Source: Microcystis aeruginosa W13-11 (GTDB lineage Bacteria > Cyanobacteriota > Cyanobacteriia > Cyanobacteriales > Microcystaceae). From it: DNA of 15,615 nucleotides. The notes below the pieces were generated by a model that worked only from the letters and a program-made list of their open reading frames with translations, ran no database searches and was not told where the DNA came from. Each line of letters begins with the position of its first letter. The first letter of the stretch is position 1. Position numbers and translations under genes: made by a program. Below are positions 6,030 through 14,990 of this stretch, in pieces. The stretch covers positions 1 through 15,615 of the forward strand of contig JAADBR010000104.1 of the NCBI GenBank assembly GCA_009995705.1. The letters run 5' to 3'.

Positions 6030-7088
6030 TTAAAGTACCATTTCTCTGGTGGCCTCTGCATCTATGGGTTTAATCAGATACAATCGCAATAGATCCCCGA
6101 CGATACCTAACTGTAAGGGTAACTTGCGGACTGTTTTTAGCCATTGAGGAGCGCTACTTTCATCGATCGCTTTTAATTGTAAATTACGTTCGGCACAACG
6201 GTGTAAACGGGGGAAAAATTGGGGATGGTCCACATTTAAAATGGTGGGAAAAGCGCGAGCGGAGGTATTATTAGTCTGACGAATTACCTCTTGATCAAAA
6301 GCGATCGCATCCATTCCCAAAGCATCATAAAAGTCTGAGCGTTCGCGTACAGTTAAACTATGGGTAGCAAAGACGGAAAGCAGGAAAAAACGACTCCATA
6401 ATCTCGATCGCCAATTATTCCACAATTGCGGTTTAGCTCGCAGTAGGGTTTTAAAGATATCTCCGTGGCGATTTTCGTCCTGACACCAACTCTCGAAGTA
6501 ATTAAAGAGAGGATTAAATTTATACTCTGGATGTTCTTTTAAATGACGATAAATGAGGATATAACGCCAATAACCGATTTTTTCGGAGAGATAGACCGTA
6601 TATAACACCCATTCAAGGGGGAAAAAGGTGTAGGTACGGGTTTTGGTAATTTTGGCTAAATCGAGGGAAATATTAAAGTCAGCCATGGCTTTATTGAGAA
6701 ATCCTGCATGACGGGCCTCATCTCTAGCCATAAGATGAAATATCTCCCCTAACAAGGGATTACGGCTTTTTAGTTGCCGTGACAGTTCCTTAAATAACAA
6801 AAAGCCGGAAAATTCGGAGATACAGGAGCGTTCTAGGTAATCTATAAAAGCATTTCTGGTTTTTTCATCGAGATTATCTTGATAGTTCTCAAATTCTTGC
6901 TGACGTTCAAAGTGATGCCGGTTGTAATCAGTCCGCATCTCCTCTAACATCGCTTTGATTTCGGTTTCTTGCAAAGAAAGGTCAAAATTAGCGGCAGCCT
7001 CAAAATCAGTGGTGTAAAAACGAGGAGTGAGGATAGTTTCGCGCAGAGCAGCTTTTTTCTGGGAGGGAGGTTCGACGGTAGTGACCAT
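6030..7088 (-). CDS. acsF: Mg-protoporphyrin IX monomethyl ester oxidative cyclase AcsF
   Basis: A 352-aa di-iron monooxygenase that uses O2 to form the isocyclic fifth ring of chlorophyll, converting Mg-protoporphyrin IX monomethyl ester to divinyl protochlorophyllide at the membrane. The iron-binding signatures are complete: E86 in LERSCISEFSGFLLF, DEARH at 123-127 and DENRH at 204-208. The N-terminus ETILTPRFYTTDF is family-typical and the length is normal. Synechocystis has two such enzymes (CycI and CycII); I cannot say which this matches. Start is the ATG at 7088. It diverges from rpmF, with which it shares 188 bp of upstream DNA containing a Fur-box-like sequence. Together with chlG and hliD it gives this window three chlorophyll-pathway genes within 4.5 kb. 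Confidence 0.96.
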   Translation of the reverse strand: MVTTVEPPSQKKAALRETILTPRFYTTDFEAAANFDLSLQETEIKAMLEEMRTDYNRHHFERQQEFENYQDNLDEKTRNAFIDYLERSCISEFSGFLLFKELSRQLKSRNPLLGEIFHLMARDEARHAGFLNKAMADFNISLDLAKITKTRTYTFFPLEWVLYTVYLSEKIGYWRYILIYRHLKEHPEYKFNPLFNYFESWCQDENRHGDIFKTLLRAKPQLWNNWRSRLWSRFFLLSVFATHSLTVRERSDFYDALGMDAIAFDQEVIRQTNNTSARAFPTILNVDHPQFFPRLHRCAERNLQLKAIDESSAPQWLKTVRKLPLQLGIVGDLLRLYLIKPIDAEATREMVL

Positions 7089-7142
7089 GATGGAAATTAC
7101 TTGACTACATAGCTATATAGGATTTTAGACATAAATAGGTAA

Positions 7143-7161
7143 GCCAATGATAATTATTAAG
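7143..7161. promoter_or_regulatory. Fur-box-like sequence between acsF and rpmF
   Basis: ATGATAATTATTA (7147-7159) matches the core of the Fur consensus ATGATAATCATTA at 12 of 13 bases; over 19 positions about 14 agree. It lies ~55-75 bp upstream of the acsF ATG, a plausible operator position, and AcsF is an iron enzyme. AT-rich DNA yields such matches by chance, so this is tentative. Confidence 0.25.
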
Positions 7162-7276
7162 TTTTATCAATATTTTGGGCAGTAGTGAGCAAGGGAATCA
7201 GAAAAGTAGCGAGCCGATTAGGGAAATAGGGAGTAGAATAGAAAGGTTGTGAGTCTATAACTATCGTTAAAATACT

Positions 7277-7459
7277 ATGGCTTGTCCCAAGAAGAAAACC
7301 TCAAATGCCAAGCGCGACCAACGGAGAGCGCACTGGAGAAAGCAAGCAGCTCGGGAAGCGCAAAAAGCCTTATCTTTGGGCAAATCTGTTCTTTCTGGTC
7401 GTTCTAACAGCTTTGTCTATCCCACTAAAGAGGAAGAAGAAGGGGAAGACGAGGAATAA
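7277..7459 (+). CDS. rpmF: 50S ribosomal protein L32
   Basis: This 60-aa protein beginning [20 protein letters not shown] is a cyanobacterial/plastid-type L32 of the large ribosomal subunit. The basic first half binds rRNA and the end is acidic (EEEEGEDEE). Only one cysteine (C3) is present, so it is the zinc-free form lacking the usual four-cysteine ribbon. The ATG at 7277 has no strong Shine-Dalgarno. The gene diverges from acsF and is followed after 88 bp by the molybdoenzyme gene, with which it may share a transcript. Confidence 0.95.
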   Translation: MACPKKKTSNAKRDQRRAHWRKQAAREAQKALSLGKSVLSGRSNSFVYPTKEEEEGEDEE

Positions 7460-7547
7460 CTTGATGGTGGGGAGTGAGGTAGAGAAAACCTTTTCGCTCC
7501 CTAATAGTTTAAGATTTGTCTAGGGTTTTCGTTGTGAGTCTCAACTA

Positions 7548-8147
7548 ATGTTAGGCAAATTCTTTAAAAAACCAGAATCTCCCGATCAAGACCGAGTTCC
7601 TCCGGGCCAATATCTGGCTAGTGGTTTTCCTGTCCTTACCTACGGAGATACTCCCCAAATCAAGACCGAGGAATGGTTATTCAAGGTTTGGGGAAAGGTG
7701 GCCACGACTAAAATTTTTAACTGGTCGGATTTTATGGCCCTTCCGCAGTCGGAATTTACTAAGGATTTTCACTGTGTCACCCGTTGGTCAAAATTAGACG
7801 TGACTTGGACGGGAATTAAGGTATCGGATTTTATCACCTTAATTGACCTGTTGCCGGAGGCTACCCACGTCATGCAACACTGTTATGGGGGTTATACGAC
7901 TAACCTCACCCTAGAGGAATTTCTGCACGAGGATAATTTTTTCGCTTTTCAACTGTTTGGTCAACCTTTACCCCCCGACCACGGTGGTCCGCTGCGTTTA
8001 GTTGTCCCCCATCTCTACGCTTGGAAAAGTTCTAAATGGATTAATGGCCTAGAATTTCTCGATCGAGAGCAATTGGGTTTCTGGGAACTTAATGGCTACC
8101 ATCGACGAGGTGATCCCTGGTTGGAGGAACGTTATGGCGGTTTTTGA
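7548..8147 (+). CDS. Sulfite-oxidase-like molybdopterin oxidoreductase
   Basis: A 199-aa protein consisting only of the sulfite-oxidase Mo-pterin fold. Key features are FHCVTRWS at 74-81 with the molybdenum-ligand cysteine C76, the CYGGYTTNL block at 112-120, and DHGGPLRLVVPHLYAWKSSKWI at 144-165, followed by GFWELNGYHRRGDPW. There is no heme domain, no dimerisation domain and no signal peptide, so it is a short cytoplasmic member of the YedY/sulfite-oxidase superfamily. The substrate is unknown; sulfite oxidation should not be assumed. The ATG at 7548 is the first in-frame start after a TAA. It lies 88 bp after rpmF. Confidence 0.88.
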   Translation: MLGKFFKKPESPDQDRVPPGQYLASGFPVLTYGDTPQIKTEEWLFKVWGKVATTKIFNWSDFMALPQSEFTKDFHCVTRWSKLDVTWTGIKVSDFITLIDLLPEATHVMQHCYGGYTTNLTLEEFLHEDNFFAFQLFGQPLPPDHGGPLRLVVPHLYAWKSSKWINGLEFLDREQLGFWELNGYHRRGDPWLEERYGGF

Positions 8148-8324
8148 CGAGCTTTGTCTTAAAATAGGGTAATATGAGCAAACAGAAGTTACCCCCCCCA
8201 AAAAGATCACTTGGGCTTCCTTTTCTTGTACCCATGTAATTGAAGTTTTCTTAAGGTTTATAGGTATAGACAGAGTACCTCATAAAAATTCCCCTGAAGA
8301 CTGGTTGTAGTCATTGATCACTGA

Positions 8325-8415
8325 TACTAAATCCAGTTATTAAAAACTGATTATCTATTCCCTCTTTTGCCTTTTGCCTGTCCTGATATGTATCCTATAC
8401 TCAACGGATTTAGTA
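8325..8415. mobile_element. ~90-bp TA-flanked inverted-repeat element
   Basis: TACTAAATCC (8325-8334) and GGATTTAGTA (8406-8415) are perfect 10-bp inverted ends; GTT/AAC extends them to 13 bp with one bulged A. The outermost TA on each side fits a target-site duplication of the IS630/Tc1 type. The interior is non-coding. The right end is 22 bp from the ATG of the next gene, so it occupies that gene's leader or promoter. The other part of the intergenic region (8148-8324) shows nothing recognisable. Confidence 0.55.
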
Positions 8416-8437
8416 CGATAACTGAAATAACCGACTA

Positions 8438-8905
8438 ATGAAAAAGATGATATTGACTTTACTAGCTTGGCTTTTAGTTGCTAACATGAATAGCCAAGGG
8501 GTTTTAGCGGTGACGATCGATTTTCAATGGTCGGGAAATCAAGGTTATACAGCTAAAGGTTCTTTTAGTTATGATGAAAAGACGGCCCCGACTATCTTTT
8601 CAGAAAAAGGTTCGGGAAAAATGCGAGTTTTAGAAGATTTTCAGGTATCTTTTTATGATAATAGTGGCCAGGAGATCACTAAATACGATAATGTCAGCAA
8701 GGGAATTTCCTCGGCTAATTATTTTCAGTTTAATTTTAATACCAAAACCGGTCAAGTTTTTGGCTCGATCGATCTGGGGGGTGAAGGGATGGGGGAAATC
8801 TATCTTCAAGGGGAGGTTAACGATAATTTGGCACTCTTGCGGGTGGAGTCGGTAGATTTGATCATGGATGAGGATGATTCACCAGAAATTATCACTCAGT
8901 TTTAA
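8438..8905 (+). CDS. Exported protein of unknown function, 155 aa
   Basis: A signal peptide is clear: MKKMILTLLAWLLVANMNSQGVLA with probable cleavage after residue ~24. The mature protein is Gly/Ser/Asp-rich and predicted to be mostly beta strands, with VTIDFQWSGNQGYTAKGSFSYDEKT resembling the opening of many cyanobacterial PEP-CTERM-type secreted proteins. It lacks the PEP-CTERM anchor, ending in EDDSPEIITQF. It may be a free relative of that group. No Shine-Dalgarno is obvious and a MITE-like element ends 22 bp before the ATG. It converges with uup, whose stop is 29 bp away. I cannot assign a function. Confidence 0.7.
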   Translation: MKKMILTLLAWLLVANMNSQGVLAVTIDFQWSGNQGYTAKGSFSYDEKTAPTIFSEKGSGKMRVLEDFQVSFYDNSGQEITKYDNVSKGISSANYFQFNFNTKTGQVFGSIDLGGEGMGEIYLQGEVNDNLALLRVESVDLIMDEDDSPEIITQF

Positions 8906-8934
8906 CTAAATTGATCGGAAAAATAGGGATCATC

Positions 8935-10824
8935 TTAGCCTAATTTTTCCGCTAATTCTAACCAGCGATCGGTTAAATTATCAATTTTTTGACTCAATTG
9001 AGCTAATTCTTCGGTCAGAGCGGTTATCTTGGTAAAATCTTCTAGGGGTTTTCCATAAAGTACCTGTTCAATTTCAGCTTTTTTGGCTTCTAAAATTGGT
9101 ATTTGTTTTTCGATATCTTCGTATTCTTTTTTCTCTTTGAAAGAGACTTTCTTATTGCCTGGTGACGGAGAAGCTTTAACAGTTTTTGGGGTGACTTTTT
9201 TTTCTTTTGGTTCCTCCTCCTCTTTTTTCTGATCGAGATAAAGGGAATAATTACCTGGATATTGACGGATATTACCCCCGGTTTCAAAGGCAAAAATAGT
9301 ATCAACTACTCGATCGAGAAAATAGCGATCATGGGAAACAACAATCACACAACCGTTAAAGTCCTCTAAATATTCTTCTAAAATTGCTAAAGTCTGCACA
9401 TCGAGATCATTGGTGGGTTCATCTAAGATTAAAACATTAGGCGCGCTCATCAAAACTCGTAGTAAAAATAACCGTCGTCTTTCTCCTCCAGAAAGTTTAT
9501 AAATTGGTGCATACTGTTGATCGGGAGGAAAGAGAAATTTTTCTAACATCTGGGAAGCGGTAATCACGCTGCCGTCTAGGATTTTGACTAATTCGGCCAC
9601 ACTTTTCAGATATTCGATCACTCTTTGATTTTCGTTGATATTGAGATCATCGGATTGTTGATCAAAGTAACCAATATGAATAGTGGAACCGATGTCAACT
9701 GTGCCTGAATCGGGGAGAGTTTTCCCGGTAATAATATTCATGAGAGTAGATTTTCCTACCCCATTACTGCCAATAATACCGATGCGATCTTCGGGAGTAA
9801 AAATATAGGTAAAATCTTTAATTAAAGTGCGATCTCCGTAAGCTTTCGAGATTTTTTCTACTTCAATAACTTTTTTGCCGATGCGTCTTCCTGCGGTGGC
9901 AATATCGACTTTTCCCTCCACCTGTTTAAATTCCTTATTACCCATTGCCTGAATGCGATCGATCCGCGCTTTTTGTTTGGTACTGCGTGCTTTGGGTCCC
10001 CGGGATAACCATTCTAATTCCCGTCGTAAAACTCCCGCGTGTTTGCGTTGACTACTGGCGATCGATTCTTCCGCTAAAGCTTTTTTTTCTAGATAATAGG
10101 CATAATTACCGGCATAAGTAGATAAATCTCCCCGATCAATTTCAATGATGCGATTAGTCACTCGATCGAGAAAATAGCGATCGTGAGTAATTAATAATAA
10201 TCCTCCCCGAAAACGGGACAAATAACTCTGTAACCACTCCACGGAAAGTGCGTCTAAATGGTTGGTGGGTTCATCCATCAATAAACAGTCAGGATCGGCT
10301 AAAAGTGCAGTCGCGATGGCGATTCTTTTGCGATATCCCCCCGATAAATCGCCCACGCGAGCATTAAAATTATCGATACCCAGTTTGCTTAAAATAACCT
10401 TAGCATTGGTTTCTAAATCCCAGGCGGCAAGTTTATCAATTTGTTGCGAAACCCTTGACAAACGCTCCATAATAGTATCCAGATTTTCTGGCTCATGGAC
10501 AAGGCGATCGGACAATTCCTCGTATTCCTTGATTAAAGTCATGCTTTCGCCACTATCGGCGAAAACCTGCTCTAAAACCGTTTTATCGTCGTCTAGCTCC
10601 GGTTGCTGGGGTAAATAGACGATTTTCATCCCCGAATTGATTTGAATTTCGCCACCATCGATCGCTTCTAATCCGGCGATCATTTTCAATAGGGTCGATT
10701 TTCCCGATCCATTCGTACCGATCAGGCCGACTTTATCGCGATCATCGAGGCTAAAATTGGCATCTTTGAGAATTTCCTTGATACCGAAGTCTTTTTTGAG
10801 CGATCGAACCGTCAGCAGTGTCAT
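8935..10824 (-). CDS. uup: ABC-F family ATPase, Uup type
   Basis: A 629-aa soluble protein with two ABC ATPase domains and no membrane segments. Domain 1: Walker A GTNGSGKST (36-44), LSGGYRKR (160-167), DEPTNHLD (184-191), THDR. Linker with RRELEWLSRGPKARSTKQKA (267-286), the P-site-tRNA interaction motif. Domain 2: GSNGVGKST (352-360), LSGGERRR (444-451) and DEPTNDLD (468-475), the last being typical of Uup rather than EttA. A Lys/Glu-rich linker (533-565) leads to a C-terminal coiled coil (~567-628). ABC-F proteins act on the ribosome; Uup is tied to translation of difficult sequences, ribosome assembly and precise excision of transposons. The start ATG at 10824 has AAGGA ~16 bp upstream. 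It is downstream of groEL2 on the same strand but separated by a terminator. Confidence 0.92.
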   Translation of the reverse strand: MTLLTVRSLKKDFGIKEILKDANFSLDDRDKVGLIGTNGSGKSTLLKMIAGLEAIDGGEIQINSGMKIVYLPQQPELDDDKTVLEQVFADSGESMTLIKEYEELSDRLVHEPENLDTIMERLSRVSQQIDKLAAWDLETNAKVILSKLGIDNFNARVGDLSGGYRKRIAIATALLADPDCLLMDEPTNHLDALSVEWLQSYLSRFRGGLLLITHDRYFLDRVTNRIIEIDRGDLSTYAGNYAYYLEKKALAEESIASSQRKHAGVLRRELEWLSRGPKARSTKQKARIDRIQAMGNKEFKQVEGKVDIATAGRRIGKKVIEVEKISKAYGDRTLIKDFTYIFTPEDRIGIIGSNGVGKSTLMNIITGKTLPDSGTVDIGSTIHIGYFDQQSDDLNINENQRVIEYLKSVAELVKILDGSVITASQMLEKFLFPPDQQYAPIYKLSGGERRRLFLLRVLMSAPNVLILDEPTNDLDVQTLAILEEYLEDFNGCVIVVSHDRYFLDRVVDTIFAFETGGNIRQYPGNYSLYLDQKKEEEEPKEKKVTPKTVKASPSPGNKKVSFKEKKEYEDIEKQIPILEAKKAEIEQVLYGKPLEDFTKITALTEELAQLSQKIDNLTDRWLELAEKLG

Positions 10825-10889
10825 GATTTCTGGAAATAATCCTTCTTTTCTAGTGTAGTGTCTGGACTAATGCAAAGGATAGATTAAGC

Positions 10890-10912
10890 AGGTTCTGCTG
10901 AAAAAGTTTTTC
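10890..10912 (+). repeat. Solitary MITE end
   Basis: These 23 bases match the left end of the element at 889-911 with one mismatch (core TCTGCTGAAAAAGTTTTTC). No matching right end is visible nearby, so it is an orphan terminal repeat or the remnant of a deleted copy. It directly abuts the groEL2 terminator. Confidence 0.55.
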
Positions 10913-10918
10913 CCGGGG

Positions 10919-10963
10919 AAAAAAACCTGTCCCTAATGCCGATGTCAACGAGAAAAGGGACAG
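10919..10963 (-). terminator. Terminator of groEL2
   Basis: On the minus strand CTGTCCCT (10963-10956) and AGGGACAG (10934-10927) pair perfectly over 8 bp around a ~21-nt loop, followed by G and seven T (10925-10919). It lies 51 bp past the groEL2 stop and fits a Rho-independent terminator, although the loop is large. Confidence 0.6.
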
Positions 10964-11013
10964 ATTGGCTCAATTGCATGAGATTATTTTCAAGGGCCAG
11001 ACGGCATCAGGAA

Positions 11014-12752
<1,739 letters not shown>

Positions 12753-12928
12753 TAGGCGATCGACTCCCCTCTAATCCCTGAACCGACAAGCGCGATCGTT
12801 TTGGTTGCCCTAGCTGGAGAGATGAGTTAGTCCCGATCTATTTTTGACCTTAAAAATGCGATCTGGGAAAGTGAGCGATGTTAACTTACATAATTTAAGA
12901 TGAAGATGCCGACAGCCTAACCAGATCG

Positions 12929-14686
12929 ATGATAACCAAGCTAACCCTGAGAAATTTCAAGAGTATCAAGGAACAAACCTACGAGTTTGCTCTCTTCGAT
13001 CTCTTAGTTGGACGGAATAACAGTGGTAAAAGCACCATCTTACAGGCTTTAGCGATCTGGCAGTTCTGTATTGAGGAGTTCCGGCGGGCAAACCGGAGGG
13101 GAACGACCGGCAAACAATTTGTCCTTCCCAACTTTACAGCCCTTCCCGTTCCGGAATTTAATCTTTTGTGGCGAGAGAAGACCGAGCGCCACTATCCAAC
13201 AAAAGCAGATGGTTCCAAAAAGCAAGAGTTTATTCTCATTGAAATTGATGTTACTTGGATAGCGGAATCTTCCGGGCCAGAACCACGCTCTTTGGGGGTT
13301 AGACTACGATATAGTTCTCCTCAAACTATCTACGCAATTCCTTCGCAAGGATGGGAACATTTCCGAAAACTAGAAGGAGAGTCAAATCACTCCCCTTCTC
13401 TTTTACCTACTATTGCTTACGTTCCGCCTTTTTCGGGATTAGAACCCAATGAAGAATGGCGTGATGACGGACCGCTGCGAAAACAAGTGGGAAAAGCGCA
13501 GCCCGGAAGTATATTAAGAAATTTACTGCTGCGAGTTTGGCTAGAAAATCGAGAGGATTGGAGTGAAATTCAAAATGTTGTCAGAAACTGGTTTAGCGTT
13601 GATTTAAAAGAACCTCAATACGAACGAGGAGTGGACACCCAGATAATCTGCGAATATAAACAGGGGGGCAAATCCTACGACATTATATCTGCTGGCAGCG
13701 GTTTCCATCAAACCTTAACCTTGTTGGCATTTTTTTATGGTTATAAACCTACTACTATCTTACTGGATGAACCTGATGCTCATCTTCATGTTAACTTGCA
13801 AAGAGAGATTCTAGATTATTTTAAAAATCAAAAAGCGATCGAGAGAAATACTCAATTTCTTATTGCCACCCACGCAGAAGAGTTTATTAGAGGGGTTGAC
13901 GTTCGGCAAATAATCTCATTACTTGATAGCATTCCTAAAAGAGTGGAAGCTACACCAGCGATTTTAACAGCGATGGCCGATGTTTCTAACTTAGAGATAA
14001 CACAGCTTTCGGAATTTAATTATCCCGTTATTTTGTATGTTGAAGGAGAAACAGATGAGCGTCTTTTACGAGGTTTTGCCACTTCTTTAGGAAAGCAGGA
14101 TAACTTAAATAAAGTTTGTTTTCGGGTTATGGGAGGCGGCAATAAGAAGAAAATGAAAGAAGATTCTGATCGTCATTTTGCTGGGATTAAACAAATAATT
14201 CCATCGGCGAAAAGGTTGGTATTGTTTGATTATGATGATGGCGATCAGGCCTTCCACCCAGAAGCAAATGATCCGAAGCAATCATTATATGAATGGCGAC
14301 GAAAAAATATTGAGAATTATTTATTAGTTCCCGATGCTTGGATGAGAGCAGCCCTACAAACCGGCGGTTTTAACGACCAAGATATTTTTTTCCCTCCAGT
14401 TGAAGAATTAATTAGGAATTTTTTTGATAACGAAAATCTTACCCTGCCTCGAAATCAATCTTGGAGAGATGTCAAAGCAAATATTTTTCAAGTTGTGGAT
14501 GGGAAGAAGCTATTGTTTGAAAATAATGACTCTCTTTTTCAAAGGCTTAAATCTTATCAACTTTCTTTAGCATCTGTTCCATCTTTAGAATTGACCCGCG
14601 AAATCGTCGCCACCAACATGAAATTTGATGAAATTCATGAAGATGTTCATCAATTTTTCGCTAAGTTGGATCAACTTCTGAGTTAA
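12929..14686 (+). CDS. OLD-family ATP-dependent nuclease (ABC ATPase + TOPRIM)
   Basis: A 585-aa protein with an SMC/RecF-like ATPase fused to a TOPRIM nuclease domain. ATPase: LTLRNFKSIKE (6-16), Walker A GRNNSGKST (28-36), signature-like SAGSGFHQ (254-261), Walker B ILLDEPDAHLH (277-287) and switch histidine ATHAEE (313-318). TOPRIM: YVEGETDERLL (370-380; E372, D376), VLFDYDDGD (431-439; D434, D436) and RRKNIENYLL (457-466). All metal-binding acids expected for an OLD nuclease are present. OLD proteins serve in phage defence, alone (class 1) or with a UvrD-like helicase (class 2, Gabija). No helicase lies on either side in view. The start MITKLTLRNFKS is typical. It is bracketed by direct repeats carrying CIRCE, and its 3' half is AT-rich compared with groEL2, which suggests acquisition. 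Confidence 0.9.
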   Translation: MITKLTLRNFKSIKEQTYEFALFDLLVGRNNSGKSTILQALAIWQFCIEEFRRANRRGTTGKQFVLPNFTALPVPEFNLLWREKTERHYPTKADGSKKQEFILIEIDVTWIAESSGPEPRSLGVRLRYSSPQTIYAIPSQGWEHFRKLEGESNHSPSLLPTIAYVPPFSGLEPNEEWRDDGPLRKQVGKAQPGSILRNLLLRVWLENREDWSEIQNVVRNWFSVDLKEPQYERGVDTQIICEYKQGGKSYDIISAGSGFHQTLTLLAFFYGYKPTTILLDEPDAHLHVNLQREILDYFKNQKAIERNTQFLIATHAEEFIRGVDVRQIISLLDSIPKRVEATPAILTAMADVSNLEITQLSEFNYPVILYVEGETDERLLRGFATSLGKQDNLNKVCFRVMGGGNKKKMKEDSDRHFAGIKQIIPSAKRLVLFDYDDGDQAFHPEANDPKQSLYEWRRKNIENYLLVPDAWMRAALQTGGFNDQDIFFPPVEELIRNFFDNENLTLPRNQSWRDVKANIFQVVDGKKLLFENNDSLFQRLKSYQLSLASVPSLELTREIVATNMKFDEIHEDVHQFFAKLDQLLS

Positions 14687-14750
14687 GCAAAATTGTTAAG
14701 TAGGGAGGCACAATTATTTGTAGGATGAGTTAGCGGTGGCGTAACATGAG

Positions 14751-14808
14751 CTTTTGTAATAGGACGCCTTATAGTTAATTTAGCACTCTTAGGGCTTGAG
14801 TGCTAATC
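14751..14808 (+). repeat. 58-bp direct repeat carrying CIRCE, copy 2
   Basis: Same orientation as 12695-12752, 2056 bp apart, 55 of 58 identical. The copy has lost the groEL2 start codon side: no chaperonin gene follows on the minus strand, only the end of the nuclease gene. Confidence 0.93.
14780..14806. promoter_or_regulatory. Second, orphan CIRCE operator
   Basis: A perfect CIRCE, identical to that of groEL2 including the 9-bp spacer. It is 185 bp upstream of the plus-strand gene at 14991, which could therefore be under HrcA control if a promoter overlaps it. Otherwise it is a non-functional duplicate that may titrate HrcA. Confidence 0.9.
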
Positions 14809-14990
14809 CCGGTGTGCGGTTATTGAGGAGATAAGGGTGTTATGTCCCCACAGCAGACTGAATTGAGTTAAAAAAATAAAAATTTATCAAGATTTATGAA
14901 TAATTGCGGAAAATCAATGATAACTATTGTAGCATCGGGAAGCTAACAGAATTTTAGCCCATTTTCGCCTTTTTTTAGGAGAAGACAACC

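Larger units (their letters stand above)
14687..14990. other. Intergenic region with a duplicated CIRCE
   Basis: These 304 bases hold no gene. From left to right: a weak inverted repeat (AATTGT...ACAATT) after the nuclease stop; a REP-like segment GGATGAGTTAGCGGTGGCGT at ~14723 reminiscent of dispersed bacterial hairpins; the 58-bp CIRCE repeat (14751-14808); and an AT-rich leader with AGGAG at 14977-14981 for the next gene. Confidence 0.6.

Noticed and set aside
5798..6073. 91-aa plus-strand frame
   Set aside because: It runs through the dispersed repeat and into the 3' end of acsF, and shows no protein-like pattern.
7548..8147. Calling the molybdoenzyme a true sulfite oxidase or MsrP
   Set aside because: It lacks the heme and dimerisation domains and a Tat signal, so the substrate cannot be inferred.
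12929..14686. Gabija (GajA) assignment for the OLD nuclease
   Set aside because: No UvrD-like GajB gene is adjacent; the next gene is a coiled-coil protein, and the left neighbour is groEL2.
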